The notes beneath the pieces were generated by a model. It had not been told where the DNA came from, made no database searches, and was given only the letters and a program-made list of their open reading frames with translations. A stretch of 31,072 nt of DNA from Bacillota bacterium (GTDB lineage Bacteria; Bacillota; Clostridia; Acetivibrionales; DTU013). Position numbers and translations under genes: made by a program. Within the stretch, counting starts at the first letter, position 1. Each line of letters opens with the position of its first letter. The stretch spans positions 1 to 31,072 of the forward strand of contig JAEYON010000162.1 of NCBI GenBank assembly GCA_023411645.1. The letters are read 5' to 3'. Below, piece by piece: positions 1 to 8,697 of the stretch.

Positions 1-349
1 CGCACCCACCCGGGTAGCTTATAGTCACTTTACCGCATCGAGCCAGCATAGGTCCCATAAAAATAATGGATGACCGCATTTCTGCAGCCAATTCTACCGG
101 TATTTGGGTCTCTTTGATTGTAGAAGAGTTAACAGTGATAACGTCTCCTTCCATCTTTGTACTACAGCCAATTTTTCTTAATATCTCTATCATTACCTCC
201 ACATCTCGTAACCTGGGACAATTCTTGATAATACTTTCCCTGCCGTTTAACAAGGATGCGGCCAATATCGGCAAAACAGCATTTTTGGAGCCTTCCACAG
301 CAATTTCGCCCTTGAGCCTGGCTCCGCCTGCAATAACTAATTTGCTCAT
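1..349 (-). CDS. murA: UDP-N-acetylglucosamine 1-carboxyvinyltransferase MurA (N-terminal part, cut by window edge)
   Basis: MurA transfers enolpyruvate from PEP to UDP-GlcNAc, the first committed step of peptidoglycan precursor synthesis, in the cytoplasm. Only the first 116 codons are in the window. They show the N-terminal MSKLVIAGGARLKGEIAVEG segment, the conserved Lys22-Asn23 substrate-binding pair (EGSKNAVLP), the EMRSSI...GPMLAR segment and the PGGC loop. The last complete codon visible is Cys116, which aligns with the catalytic cysteine (Cys115 in E. coli). The ATG start at 349 is preceded by GAGGTG at a short spacing. It lies 49 nt downstream of ftsW on the same strand, so it is probably the next gene of the dcw operon, in the place where murG would often be. 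The 3' part cannot be assessed. Confidence 0.95.
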   Translation of the reverse strand, partial: MSKLVIAGGARLKGEIAVEGSKNAVLPILAASLLNGRESIIKNCPRLRDVEVMIEILRKIGCSTKMEGDVITVNSSTIKETQIPVELAAEMRSSIIFMGPMLARCGKVTISYPGGC

Positions 350-356
350 AAAAACA

Positions 357-398
357 CCTCGCACACATCTTATTTTATGCGAGGAAAATGTAATGTGT
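357..398 (-). promoter_or_regulatory. Possible SD-masking fold in the murA leader
   Basis: The ftsW-murA gap holds two interlocking inverted repeats. CCTCGC (384-379 on the minus strand) can pair with GCGAGG (362-357), which contains most of the murA ribosome binding site. ACACAT (398-393) can pair with ATGTGT (368-363). The arms alternate 1-2-1'-2', so they form either a pseudoknot or two competing structures. The pairing is seen directly; a regulatory role is inference. Confidence 0.35.
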
Positions 399-1508
399 TC
401 AGATTCTTTCATACCTGGAATAGCGCGATACATTGAGCAATACGCCGGCCTCAACCATAAACAGGACAAGGGAGGTGCCGCCGGAGCTAAAGAAAGGAAG
501 TGAAACCCCCGTGGGCGGTACCGTATTGGTGACGACGGCCACATTAAACAGACTCTGTACGGCAATTAACGCGGTAATCCCGACGGCAATCAGGCTGCCA
601 TAGACATCCTGCGCGTTGAGAGCTATCTTGATACCCCTCCAGATAAATATCATAAAAAGCAGCAATACGGCAAGTACGCCAACAAATCCGAGCTCCTCGG
701 CCAGTATCGCAAAAATATAGTCATTTTGAGGTTCGGGAACATACAGGAATTTCTGCATGCTTTGCCCAAGGCCGCGCCCGAACAATCCGCCAGATCCGAT
801 TGCATAAAGCGACTGAATAGTCTGATAGCCATCAGTACGCGGCTTACTCCATGGATCAAGCCATGCATTGATGCGGGGCGTCATATAGTCCGTAAACATA
901 ATTACCGCGGTTATCACTGCGGCTACAGGGGTAATTAGCATTGCAAAATGCCATAACTTAGCCCCTGCGGCAAACAATATAATCATAGCAACAGCAATCA
1001 TAATGATTGTGGCGCTCAGATGCGTTTCAAGCAGCAACAGCAGTGCAATAAGTCCGATCATAAAAAGGTAGGGCATCAGATCCACAAAAAACGAGTTAAG
1101 TGGTCGTTTCCGTTTTGAAAGGCTGTAGGCGAAAAACAGGATCAGTGCCAGTTTTGCCATCTCGGAGGGCTGGAAACGGATTCCTGCGATCACGATCCAT
1201 CTCCAGGAACCATTGGCGTTACTGCCTATACCCGGAATCAAAACCAGTATCAGCAGAACGATGGAGATACCCATCAACGTCCAGACGAATTTCCTGCCAT
1301 ATTTGTGATAGTCAAGATTCGCGGCAAACAGCATGGCAACCATGCCCAGTGCCGCAAAAGCAAGCTGTCTGTTTATATAGTGGTATATATTCCCATATTC
1401 CTTTTCAGCGGTTGGCGCACTGGCACTGAAAACCATAATCAGGCCCAGTGACAACAATATTAATACTGTGATAAACAGGATGAAATCAAACGGTTTTTTA
1501 TCCTTCAT
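399..1508 (-). CDS. ftsW: FtsW/SpoVE-type SEDS peptidoglycan glycosyltransferase
   Basis: SEDS polymerase that extends glycan strands from lipid II at the septum, working with a class B PBP (here SpoVD). It is a 369-residue polytopic membrane protein with about ten hydrophobic segments. The loop EPQNDYIFAILAEE contains the Asp that matches the SEDS catalytic aspartate. The C-terminal PPTGVSLPFFSSGGTSL and the ending VLLNVSRYSRYERI resemble SpoVE more than RodA. The ATG at 1508 follows GGAGG at a 6-nt spacing. The gene follows mraY after 24 nt; murD, which normally sits between the two, is absent. FtsW and SpoVE cannot be told apart from sequence alone; in clostridia the dcw copy may serve vegetative or spore septa. 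Confidence 0.95.
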   Translation of the reverse strand: MKDKKPFDFILFITVLILLSLGLIMVFSASAPTAEKEYGNIYHYINRQLAFAALGMVAMLFAANLDYHKYGRKFVWTLMGISIVLLILVLIPGIGSNANGSWRWIVIAGIRFQPSEMAKLALILFFAYSLSKRKRPLNSFFVDLMPYLFMIGLIALLLLLETHLSATIIMIAVAMIILFAAGAKLWHFAMLITPVAAVITAVIMFTDYMTPRINAWLDPWSKPRTDGYQTIQSLYAIGSGGLFGRGLGQSMQKFLYVPEPQNDYIFAILAEELGFVGVLAVLLLFMIFIWRGIKIALNAQDVYGSLIAVGITALIAVQSLFNVAVVTNTVPPTGVSLPFFSSGGTSLVLFMVEAGVLLNVSRYSRYERI

Positions 1509-1532
1509 ACAAAACCTCCAGGTTCAGCCAAG

Positions 1533-2531
1533 TTATCCGAATAGGTTCATCCTCAACGTGGCAAAGCCAACAAAACACAATGCCAGAGTGATGAGCCAGA
1601 AAACGGTAACCACCTTCGTTTCCTTCCAACCGGACAGCTCAAAATGGTGGTGTATAGGCGCCATCTTGAAGACCCTTTTACCTCTGAGTTTAAAGGATGT
1701 CACCTGTATAAATACCGACAGGCTCTCGACAGCGTAAATTGCTCCTACCACCATCAGGATCCATGGAATTTTCATCACAACCGCAGCAGCTCCGACAACA
1801 CCGCCAAGAGCGAGAGATCCGGTGTCCCCCATGATTACCTTTGCCGGATAAATATTAAATACCAAAAAGCCCAGACAGCCTCCTGCCGTGATTGAACAGA
1901 TCAGCTTAATCACATCCCACTGATCAGCCGTCATAGCAACAATCGTAAAGAAGACCGTAACGATAAGTGTGACCCCCGCCGCAAGTCCGTCCACCCCATC
2001 CGTCATGTTCACCGAATTCGTGATCAGGTACATGACAATGATTACAAGTGGAATAAACAGCCAAACAGGCAACTCCACAATCGCGGTGCTGCCCGTGAAA
2101 GGCAGAATCATTCCTGTCCCGAGAGAAGGTGTATAGGCCACATAAAACGCAAAAACAGCAGATACAGCAAACTGTCCAAAGGATTTCTGCTTTGCACTCA
2201 GGCCATCCTTATTTTTCTTGATTACCTTGATCATATCATCAATAAAACCTATCACCGCAAATCCCAGAGTAACAGCAAGAATAGGCACGATCCCGGGGTA
2301 TTTGGATGCAAAAAGCAGTGATGTGATAATCATTGGAATGATAAAAATCAAGCCGCCTATTGTCGGTATGCCCATCTTTTTCAAATGGCTGGCCGGCCCG
2401 TCATCTCTCACTGTCTGCCCAAATTTCAGCCGTTTGAGCAATGGAATGATGATAGGTCCCGCGATCAGTGCCAGAAAAAAGGTTACTGCAAATGCAACCA
2501 CTTCCGGCGAATTTAACAAATCAAATGCCAA
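1533..2531 (-). CDS. mraY: Phospho-N-acetylmuramoyl-pentapeptide transferase MraY
   Basis: Integral membrane enzyme that joins UDP-MurNAc-pentapeptide to undecaprenyl phosphate to give lipid I. The 332-residue length is normal. Visible family motifs are the paired aspartates in FIDDMIKVIKKNKDGL (which also holds the lysine-rich loop), NSVNMTDGVDGLAAG, MGDTGSLALGG, and the histidine motif MAPIHHHFELSGWKE. The start is TTG at 2531, 7 nt after GGGGGA, and no ATG lies near the N-terminus, so TTG is the likely start. It follows murF after 54 nt. Its product is the substrate for MurG, which is not in the window. Confidence 0.96.
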   Translation of the reverse strand: MAFDLLNSPEVVAFAVTFFLALIAGPIIIPLLKRLKFGQTVRDDGPASHLKKMGIPTIGGLIFIIPMIITSLLFASKYPGIVPILAVTLGFAVIGFIDDMIKVIKKNKDGLSAKQKSFGQFAVSAVFAFYVAYTPSLGTGMILPFTGSTAIVELPVWLFIPLVIIVMYLITNSVNMTDGVDGLAAGVTLIVTVFFTIVAMTADQWDVIKLICSITAGGCLGFLVFNIYPAKVIMGDTGSLALGGVVGAAAVVMKIPWILMVVGAIYAVESLSVFIQVTSFKLRGKRVFKMAPIHHHFELSGWKETKVVTVFWLITLALCFVGFATLRMNLFG

Positions 2532-2585
2532 TTGTTATTCCCCCGTATCTTTATCACATGTTCAGGAATATTGCTTTCGTTATCC

Positions 2586-3959
2586 TTATTCCTCTGTAAA
2601 GGCCTGAACAATCTGTTCCATCTTCATGCCTCTTGATCCCTTGACTAAAATTGCATCGCCTTCCCGCACCAGATCTCTGATATATCCAATTGCGTCGCAA
2701 TTGCACGTGAACTGTGCAGTCCGGTTTGGATCGAAGCCTGAATTTACAGCACCATTAATGATATGTGCCGCTTCTTTTCCTACCGTAATAATATAATCAA
2801 TTTCTTTCCTTGCGGCCTGAGTACCCGTATCCAAATGGGCTCTTTCAGACCAGTCGCCCAGCTCCAGCATATCTCCAAGAACAGCTATCCTTCTGGATGA
2901 ACCCATTTCACTGAGAACATCAAGAGCAGCCTTCATGGACTGAGGGCTAGCATTGTACGCGTCGTTAATAATAATGAGGCCATTGGCCTTAATTATATTC
3001 AGCCTCATCTTGCCGGCACTGAAATGGGAGATGCCCATTAACAGATCATGCATCGGCACGCCCAGCTCATGGCCTGATGCTATGGCCGCAAGCGCGTTGT
3101 AAACATTGTGTACGCCGGGAGCCGATAATTGGATCGAGTATTCCTCTCCCGAGACCATTACGTTAAAATCGACTCCATGTTCGCCTCTGGAGCGGATATT
3201 GTATGCCTGGTAATCCACTCCCTCCTCCAAACCGTATGAGACTGTCCTGCAGTTCAAAAGCTCCTTTACGCCGCTGAGCATCACATCGTCTCCATTGAGA
3301 ATCAACAGTCCGTCAGGCTGAAGGCCTTCCAGCAACTCAAGCTTTGCCTTGAGGATGTTCTGACGAGACCCTAATTTTTCGATATGTGAGATTCCGATAT
3401 TTGTAATGATTCCCACTTTTGGTCTGACAATGTTTGTAAGCGCTCTTATTTCACCAAATCCGCTCATTCCCATCTCAATCACTGCTGCCTCATGCTCCGG
3501 CTCCAGTCTGAAGATCGTCAGCGGAACACCTATTTCATTGTTGAGGTTTCCCTCGTTTTTTAATACATTGTACCTTTCAGCGAGCGCGCATGCAACCATT
3601 TCCTTAGTGCTGGTCTTACCAACACTGCCGGTAATTCCTATAAACGGGATGCTGAAGCGGCTCCTGTAGTTAGCTGCCAGTTTCTGGAGTGCAGTAAGCG
3701 TATTATTCACAACAATCATCGTTTTGCCCGGGAAATTTACAGGCTCTTTCTGAGTCAACGAGGCAGCTGCTCCATTTTCAAAGGCTGACTTGATATAGTC
3801 ATGTCCGTCGAAATTCTCTCCGATCAGCGGTACGAACAGGTCCCCCGGCCTGATTTTCCTCGAATCGGTGCAGACTCCTGTTGTTGCTGTAACTTCACCG
3901 ATATGGGCAAGCTTCCCTGTTGTCGCCTTTGCTATTTCCTCAATATTGAAATGGATCAT
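2586..3959 (-). CDS. murF: UDP-N-acetylmuramoyl-tripeptide--D-alanyl-D-alanine ligase MurF
   Basis: Cytoplasmic Mur ligase that adds D-Ala-D-Ala to UDP-MurNAc-tripeptide using ATP. The 457-residue protein has the N-terminal Mur ligase domain (CTDSRKIRPGDLFVPL), the ATP-binding GITGSVGKTSTKE loop near residue 110, the central NEIGVPLTIF and EMGMSGFGEI motifs, and the C-terminal domain with INDAYNASPQSMKAAL and VLGDMLELG. The ATG at 3959 is preceded by AAGGAG at a suitable spacing. It starts 16 nt after the murE stop and is clearly in the same transcript. Nothing about it is unusual. Confidence 0.97.
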   Translation of the reverse strand: MIHFNIEEIAKATTGKLAHIGEVTATTGVCTDSRKIRPGDLFVPLIGENFDGHDYIKSAFENGAAASLTQKEPVNFPGKTMIVVNNTLTALQKLAANYRSRFSIPFIGITGSVGKTSTKEMVACALAERYNVLKNEGNLNNEIGVPLTIFRLEPEHEAAVIEMGMSGFGEIRALTNIVRPKVGIITNIGISHIEKLGSRQNILKAKLELLEGLQPDGLLILNGDDVMLSGVKELLNCRTVSYGLEEGVDYQAYNIRSRGEHGVDFNVMVSGEEYSIQLSAPGVHNVYNALAAIASGHELGVPMHDLLMGISHFSAGKMRLNIIKANGLIIINDAYNASPQSMKAALDVLSEMGSSRRIAVLGDMLELGDWSERAHLDTGTQAARKEIDYIITVGKEAAHIINGAVNSGFDPNRTAQFTCNCDAIGYIRDLVREGDAILVKGSRGMKMEQIVQAFTEE

Positions 3960-3975
3960 ATATCTGCTCCTTCTG

Positions 3976-5448
3976 TTATGAATCGGATATGCTATTAGTT
4001 CCGATCTCCTTCAGTATATCATATACCACTTCCCTCTCGTCAAAGTGGATCGTTTTGTCTGCAAAAATCTGATATGTTTCATGGCCTTTGCCCGCCAGAA
4101 TGATTACATCTCCCGAGCCTGCCGAACAGATCGCATGTCTGATCGCTTCACGACGGTCTGTGATACATATATAAGCACCGGACGTCGATTTGATACCTTC
4201 CTCAATCTGCTCAACTATCTTTATCGGTTCCTCTGTCCTCGGGTTATCTGAGGTGATGACCGTATAATCCGCAATACGGCCGGAAATGGCGCCCATCATC
4301 GGACGCTTTGCCGTGTCCCTGTCGCCACCGCAGCCAAAGACACAAATAACCTTACCCGCAGCATAATCCTTAACCGTCCTTAATATGTTCTCAAGACTGT
4401 CCGGCGTATGAGCATAGTCAATGATAATACTGAAATCCCGGCCCGTGTCAACCAACTCTGCCCTTCCAGGCACCTGAACCCGTTCCAGGCCGGCCCTGAC
4501 AGCTTCCTGAGACACACCCATCAATCCGCATACGCCGATTGTCGCAAGCGCATTATATATACTAAATTTTCCTGGTATATTGACCTTAAAACGGCCTTTG
4601 TACCAGGCAGACAACAGTTCAAATTCCACATACCCGGGCATTTTTATCATCTCAACTGCTCTAATATCACACGGTCTGTCAATCCCGTAGGTCATTATTT
4701 CGCAGCTTGCCTGGGCTATTACCTTCGGCGCGGCCTCACTGTCTATATTAACCAGGCCGTGTCTGCACATTTGAAACAGCATACTTTTTGCTGCAAGGTA
4801 CTCTTCCATGGATGCATGCTCCATGGCGCTTATGTGATCCCTTGAGAAGTTGGTGAAAACACCGGCGAAAAACTCGCAGCAGCTAACTCTGTGTAAGGCG
4901 AGGCCCTGTGATGAAACCTCCATAACGATATCATCCACACCTTCCTCCATCATTTGTACAAACAACTCCTGCAGGTCTAGCGATTCCGGTGTGGTCCTCT
5001 CCGAATACAATGTCCTGTCGCCTATCCTGGTGCCCATTGTACCGATTAGTCCCACCTTTCTTCCTGCGGCTTCGAGGATGGATTTTACCATATAAGTTGT
5101 CGTCGTCTTACCCTTTGTTCCCGTAATTCCAATCAAGTTGATCCTTCCCGAGAGATGCCCGTAGAACCTATCTGCCATATATGCCAGCGCGATCCTCGAA
5201 TCCTCCGTCCTGATTACCGGAACATTAGCGTCAAAATCCAATTCTTTTTCTATGATCAAAGCAGATGCACCATTCTTCAATGCTTGTGAGGCATACTTAT
5301 GTCCGTCAGCCTTCATGCCGTCAATGCACACAAAAACAGTATCCTTCTTTACCTTTCTGGAATCATAAGCGATCCCATCTATGTCAATATGGGGGTCTCC
5401 TGTAATGTTAAGAATCTTTAAATTTCCAATCAGTTCAGTTAACAGCAT
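3976..5448 (-). CDS. murE: UDP-MurNAc-L-Ala-D-Glu--2,6-diaminopimelate ligase MurE
   Basis: Cytoplasmic Mur ligase that adds the third amino acid of the stem peptide. The 490-residue sequence shows the ATP loop GITGTKGKTTTTY (residues 108-119), TTPESLDLQ, MEVSSQGLALHRV, IDYAHTPDSLENIL and the DNPRTEEP motif. DNPR at this position is the established marker of meso-diaminopimelate rather than lysine specificity, so the organism probably has DAP-type peptidoglycan. The ATG at 5448 follows GGGGGC, 12 nt after the spoVD stop. In the usual pathway its substrate is the product of MurD, which is not in this cluster. Confidence 0.97.
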   Translation of the reverse strand: MLLTELIGNLKILNITGDPHIDIDGIAYDSRKVKKDTVFVCIDGMKADGHKYASQALKNGASALIIEKELDFDANVPVIRTEDSRIALAYMADRFYGHLSGRINLIGITGTKGKTTTTYMVKSILEAAGRKVGLIGTMGTRIGDRTLYSERTTPESLDLQELFVQMMEEGVDDIVMEVSSQGLALHRVSCCEFFAGVFTNFSRDHISAMEHASMEEYLAAKSMLFQMCRHGLVNIDSEAAPKVIAQASCEIMTYGIDRPCDIRAVEMIKMPGYVEFELLSAWYKGRFKVNIPGKFSIYNALATIGVCGLMGVSQEAVRAGLERVQVPGRAELVDTGRDFSIIIDYAHTPDSLENILRTVKDYAAGKVICVFGCGGDRDTAKRPMMGAISGRIADYTVITSDNPRTEEPIKIVEQIEEGIKSTSGAYICITDRREAIRHAICSAGSGDVIILAGKGHETYQIFADKTIHFDEREVVYDILKEIGTNSISDS

Positions 5449-5460
5449 GGGAACGCCCCC

Positions 5461-7686
5461 TTACTCAATATTATCCATGTTTCTGAATTCCACTGAAACC
5501 ACCTGACCTAACTCTACCTCCGAGCCGCTTTCAATCTCCTGCCTGAAGACAGTGCCGCTTCCGTTCACCTTAATATTTAGGCCAGCCTTATTCATAATGT
5601 TGATCGCATCAGACATCGTCTTTTTACTGAGGTCCGGCATCTTTACCGTCTGTGGCTGCTCGGGCATATAGGTGTATAAAATTACGACAGACCCCTCTGG
5701 AATACTTGCGTCAGGTTTTGGCATCTGCTCCACAACACTGCTATCATTATTGCCATTTCCTTCTATTTTATAATTCAAGCCTTTTGCTTTGAGTTCCTTA
5801 ACGGCATCCGCGACGGTTTTTTTACGCACATCCGGCACAAACACCTCTTCCGTCATAGCCTTCAGATCCTCTTCGGTAAACTTCTTTTCTACTTGCAAGT
5901 AGTTAAGAATATCTTCAGTTATCTTTCCCGCAAGCGGAGCGGCAATTACACCACCCATGTGGGAGTCCCCTTTTGGATCAAAAAGCACAACCAGGACAAC
6001 GATAGCGGGATCATCCGCAGGTGCAAAGCCGCAGAATGAAGCGATATACACATCTTCTTTAGTTGTCTGAGAGGTCCCTGTCTTACCTCCTATCCTGTAT
6101 CCTTTGACATAGGCATTGTTGCCGGTCCCGTTGGGATGTGCTACAACTCCCTCCAATAAGTTCCTGACAGTGCTTGATGTCTGCTCAGAAATAACGGTTC
6201 TGATCACCTCGGGTTCAAAAGTTTTAACGGTATTTCCGTCAGCGTTGGTCAACTCCTTAATCAGCCTTGGCTTCATCAGCTTCCCGCCGTTTACAATGGC
6301 CGAATAGGCTGTTGCTATTTGTAAAGGAGTGACGGTAAACCTCTGGCCAAAGGATGCGACAGCCATATCAATCTCCTTTGGATTATTCTGGAATATGGAT
6401 TTACTTTCTCCCAAAAGCCCTATACCTGTCTTTTCTGTAAAACCGAAGGCCTTCACATAACTGTAGAAGCGCCTTAGGCCGAGACTCTGCGCAACCTTTA
6501 CAAAAGCTGGATTGCAGGAGTTATACACAGCCTCCCTGAAGCTCTCCGTCCCATGCGGCCTGTAATATCTCCAGCACTGGATCGGCTTGGGCCAGCCGGT
6601 GACCTTTATTGCAAGGTCACTTGTAATGGTATCCGGTGTTACAACACCTTCTTCAATACCGGCCGCTGTTGTGATACTTTTGAAAGTAGAGCCAGGTTCA
6701 TAAGTATCCGATATGGCCTTATTCCTCCATACAGACTGGCTGAGTATATTAAACGACTCTCTGCTTCTTTCCACCCACTTGGTTGGATCCAGTTCCTCCA
6801 CACCCGGCAGGCTCATTCCTTCAATATTGTCAGGATAGGCAAACGGTGTATTTAGGTCGTAATCAGGTTTGGATACGAGAGCCAGAATATCTCCGTTGCT
6901 CGGATCCATGACAATAGCAACGGCACCCTGTTTTACCTTGTTATCATCTATCGCTTTATCCAGTGATTTTGATGCAAGATATTGAATTGTCTCATCAACC
7001 GTCAGCACCAGATTAAGGCCATCCTGTGCATCTATCCTTTTTTCCGTATCCGATGGGATGGCGTTGTTTCTTGCATCTACTTCACTGAGTACCTTCCCGG
7101 GCGTACCCCTAAGGTACTTTTCCATTATTTCTTCAACACCGCCCATCAAACCTTGGTTGTCGTCTCCTGTAAAACCAAGGATATGTGCCATCAGGTTTCC
7201 ATTGGGATAGTACCTTTTTGCATCCTCATCTATGTTTATCCCCTTGACCTTATTCTCTGATACCCATGTTCTGACCTTAATCTCGGTCTCCTTGTCCACC
7301 TTCCTTTTGATATTGACATAGCCTTCTTTTTTCGTAATAAGCTTTAAAACCAAATTGCGATCCATATCCAGTATGGACGCTAAACCGTCTGCGACTCCAT
7401 CAACGGATATATTTTTCGTATTGTTTGCTATCTGATTCGGGTTGCAGCTGATTGTGGCTACCTGCACACTTATGGCCAGTTTTTTGCCATTTCTGTCATA
7501 TATGGTTCCTCTGATAGGGCTGATAGTTCTTCCCCGATTTTGCTGTTCAAAAGCCTTTTTCTGTAATTCGCTCCCATCAACAAACTGGATCACTGCAAGT
7601 CTGCCGATCAAAATGGCAACTACCAAAGCAAATATGAACAGCAATACAAGCATTCTTTTTTTATTCGATAGACCCGGCGCCGCCAA
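5461..7686 (-). CDS. spoVD: Class B penicillin-binding protein, SpoVD/PBP2B type, with two PASTA domains
   Basis: Membrane-anchored DD-transpeptidase that cross-links septal or spore peptidoglycan beside the SEDS protein FtsW. The 741 residues comprise a short cytoplasmic tail, one transmembrane helix (about 12-34), a dimerisation domain, then the transpeptidase domain with S333TFK336, S390CN and K535TGT. Two C-terminal PASTA domains lie at about 616-674 and 682-735. Bacillus SpoVD has one PASTA and PBP2B has two, so this is a mixed picture; the dcw position fits either. The start is TTG at 7686, 6 nt after GGGGGG, and no usable ATG lies nearby until residue 12. It lies 182 nt downstream of ftsL. 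Confidence 0.93.
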   Translation of the reverse strand: MAAPGLSNKKRMLVLLFIFALVVAILIGRLAVIQFVDGSELQKKAFEQQNRGRTISPIRGTIYDRNGKKLAISVQVATISCNPNQIANNTKNISVDGVADGLASILDMDRNLVLKLITKKEGYVNIKRKVDKETEIKVRTWVSENKVKGINIDEDAKRYYPNGNLMAHILGFTGDDNQGLMGGVEEIMEKYLRGTPGKVLSEVDARNNAIPSDTEKRIDAQDGLNLVLTVDETIQYLASKSLDKAIDDNKVKQGAVAIVMDPSNGDILALVSKPDYDLNTPFAYPDNIEGMSLPGVEELDPTKWVERSRESFNILSQSVWRNKAISDTYEPGSTFKSITTAAGIEEGVVTPDTITSDLAIKVTGWPKPIQCWRYYRPHGTESFREAVYNSCNPAFVKVAQSLGLRRFYSYVKAFGFTEKTGIGLLGESKSIFQNNPKEIDMAVASFGQRFTVTPLQIATAYSAIVNGGKLMKPRLIKELTNADGNTVKTFEPEVIRTVISEQTSSTVRNLLEGVVAHPNGTGNNAYVKGYRIGGKTGTSQTTKEDVYIASFCGFAPADDPAIVVLVVLFDPKGDSHMGGVIAAPLAGKITEDILNYLQVEKKFTEEDLKAMTEEVFVPDVRKKTVADAVKELKAKGLNYKIEGNGNNDSSVVEQMPKPDASIPEGSVVILYTYMPEQPQTVKMPDLSKKTMSDAINIMNKAGLNIKVNGSGTVFRQEIESGSEVELGQVVSVEFRNMDNIE

Positions 7687-7846
7687 AACAATCCCCCCAG
7701 TAGCAAAAAGCTGCTTTCAACTATATTGGTATCCTAAAAAAAGACCATAGACTATGCAAAATATCATTTTACATTCATCCACAGTCTGCGTTTTATCAAA
7801 TCGTAGGGCAGTGTCTTCTGCATTACAGTTCTCCATTAAAAGAATC

Positions 7847-7868
7847 GGAACGAGTATTTTGTCGTTCC
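7847..7868 (-). terminator. Small hairpin directly after the ftsL stop codon
   Basis: GGAACGA and TCGTTCC form a 7-bp stem with an 8-nt loop abutting the ftsL TAA. On the minus strand it is followed by GATTCTTTTAA, so only a short T run. It may be a weak terminator or an RNA processing or stability element inside the dcw operon. The remainder of the 7687-7846 gap shows no convincing ORF. Confidence 0.35.
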
Positions 7869-8411
7869 TTATTCAAAAAGTCTGACTAGACCATTGACCT
7901 TGTTGAGAACCGCTTTGAATATGCTGCCGTTATCTGCAGTTTCTTCCTGCGTTTTCATCATTACGGTGTAATCATTTCTGGGTATTTTCACATAAACGAT
8001 CTGACTTTTGTCAGGCATTTGCATACCCAGTTTGTTTTCAGCCACATCCTTTACCTCTGTCAGGTTTGTCATCGTTTCGATATGGACTCTCAAGATCGCA
8101 TTTTCATTTCTCAGTTCAGCAAATTCATCTTCTTTATGGTTAATCTCATAGCTTATTTTTGTTATTATGGCATATCTCCACATTACTGTAAGTCCTGCCA
8201 CAAGCACGGCCACGATGGCCATAACCATCTTCAGCTTAATTTTACGGCTGCCTTTATATCGTTTCTTCTCCCTGAGTACTCTGTTCTCTTCGTAGACATC
8301 GTATTGCTGCTGTTTTGCAGTCGAATCCTGCTCATATTGTCTCGCGGTTGATTCCTGCTCAAGCTGCCTTACGGCAGAACCCCGAATATACTCATAATCC
8401 TTTTGTATCAA
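7869..8411 (-). CDS. ftsL: FtsL-like cell division protein
   Basis: A small bitopic divisome protein that in the family bridges FtsB/DivIC and the septal synthase. The 180 residues show a polar N-terminal tail, one transmembrane helix (about 60-82) and a predicted extracytoplasmic coiled coil (about 84-125) ending in KDVAENKLGMQMPDKSQIVYV, a typical FtsL/DivIC ending. Identification rests on topology, that C-terminal motif and the position between rsmH and the PBP gene. The start is TTG at 8411 with AGGTGA six nt upstream. The cytoplasmic tail is long and contains an imperfect 9-residue tandem repeat (RQLEQESTA at 15-23, RQYEQDSTA at 24-32). Confidence 0.82.
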   Translation of the reverse strand: MIQKDYEYIRGSAVRQLEQESTARQYEQDSTAKQQQYDVYEENRVLREKKRYKGSRKIKLKMVMAIVAVLVAGLTVMWRYAIITKISYEINHKEDEFAELRNENAILRVHIETMTNLTEVKDVAENKLGMQMPDKSQIVYVKIPRNDYTVMMKTQEETADNGSIFKAVLNKVNGLVRLFE

Positions 8412-8697
8412 TTCTATTCACCTCATCAGTGATTTATGCAGCCTAAAATGCCGCTTTAGGGATGATAATGCCGAGAGCCGGCCCTTCGGACAGCCCTCGG
8501 TTTTGCTTTAGTTTCTTTCTTTGTGAAATTTTTCCTTTTGTTGCTCACTTTTAGTAAATCTTCTTTTGTTTTTTCTTTCCTTTCGGAAACTTTATCTTCT
8601 GTGTTTTGACATTTTCTTTTGTGTATTGTTCTTTCTTCCTCTGTACAAAATAGCGCTTGTCTAATGTATATTAATCTTTAATCTTTTGTAACGCTGA
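8412..8697 (-). other. 286-nt purine-rich gap between rsmH and ftsL, no confident gene
   Basis: The minus strand (sense to the operon) is strongly A/G-rich and carries four copies of ACAAAAG (plus-strand CTTTTGT at 8535, 8563, 8616 and 8683) and one shorter variant. An imperfect 13-bp hairpin lies at 8471-8500 (CCGAG.../...CTCGG). One minus-strand frame stays open for about 77 codons and ends at a TAA around 8458-8456. It encodes a Lys/Arg/Glu-rich peptide but lacks an ATG and an in-phase ribosome binding site; the only common start is a GTG leaving about 31 codons. The low T content by itself makes stops rare, so coding is doubtful. Confidence 0.4.

Noticed and set aside
8471..8500. Plus-strand terminator (hairpin followed by T-rich sequence)
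   Set aside because: No plus-strand gene lies upstream; the T-rich tract is part of the broad pyrimidine bias of the gap. Kept only as a structural element in the gap description.
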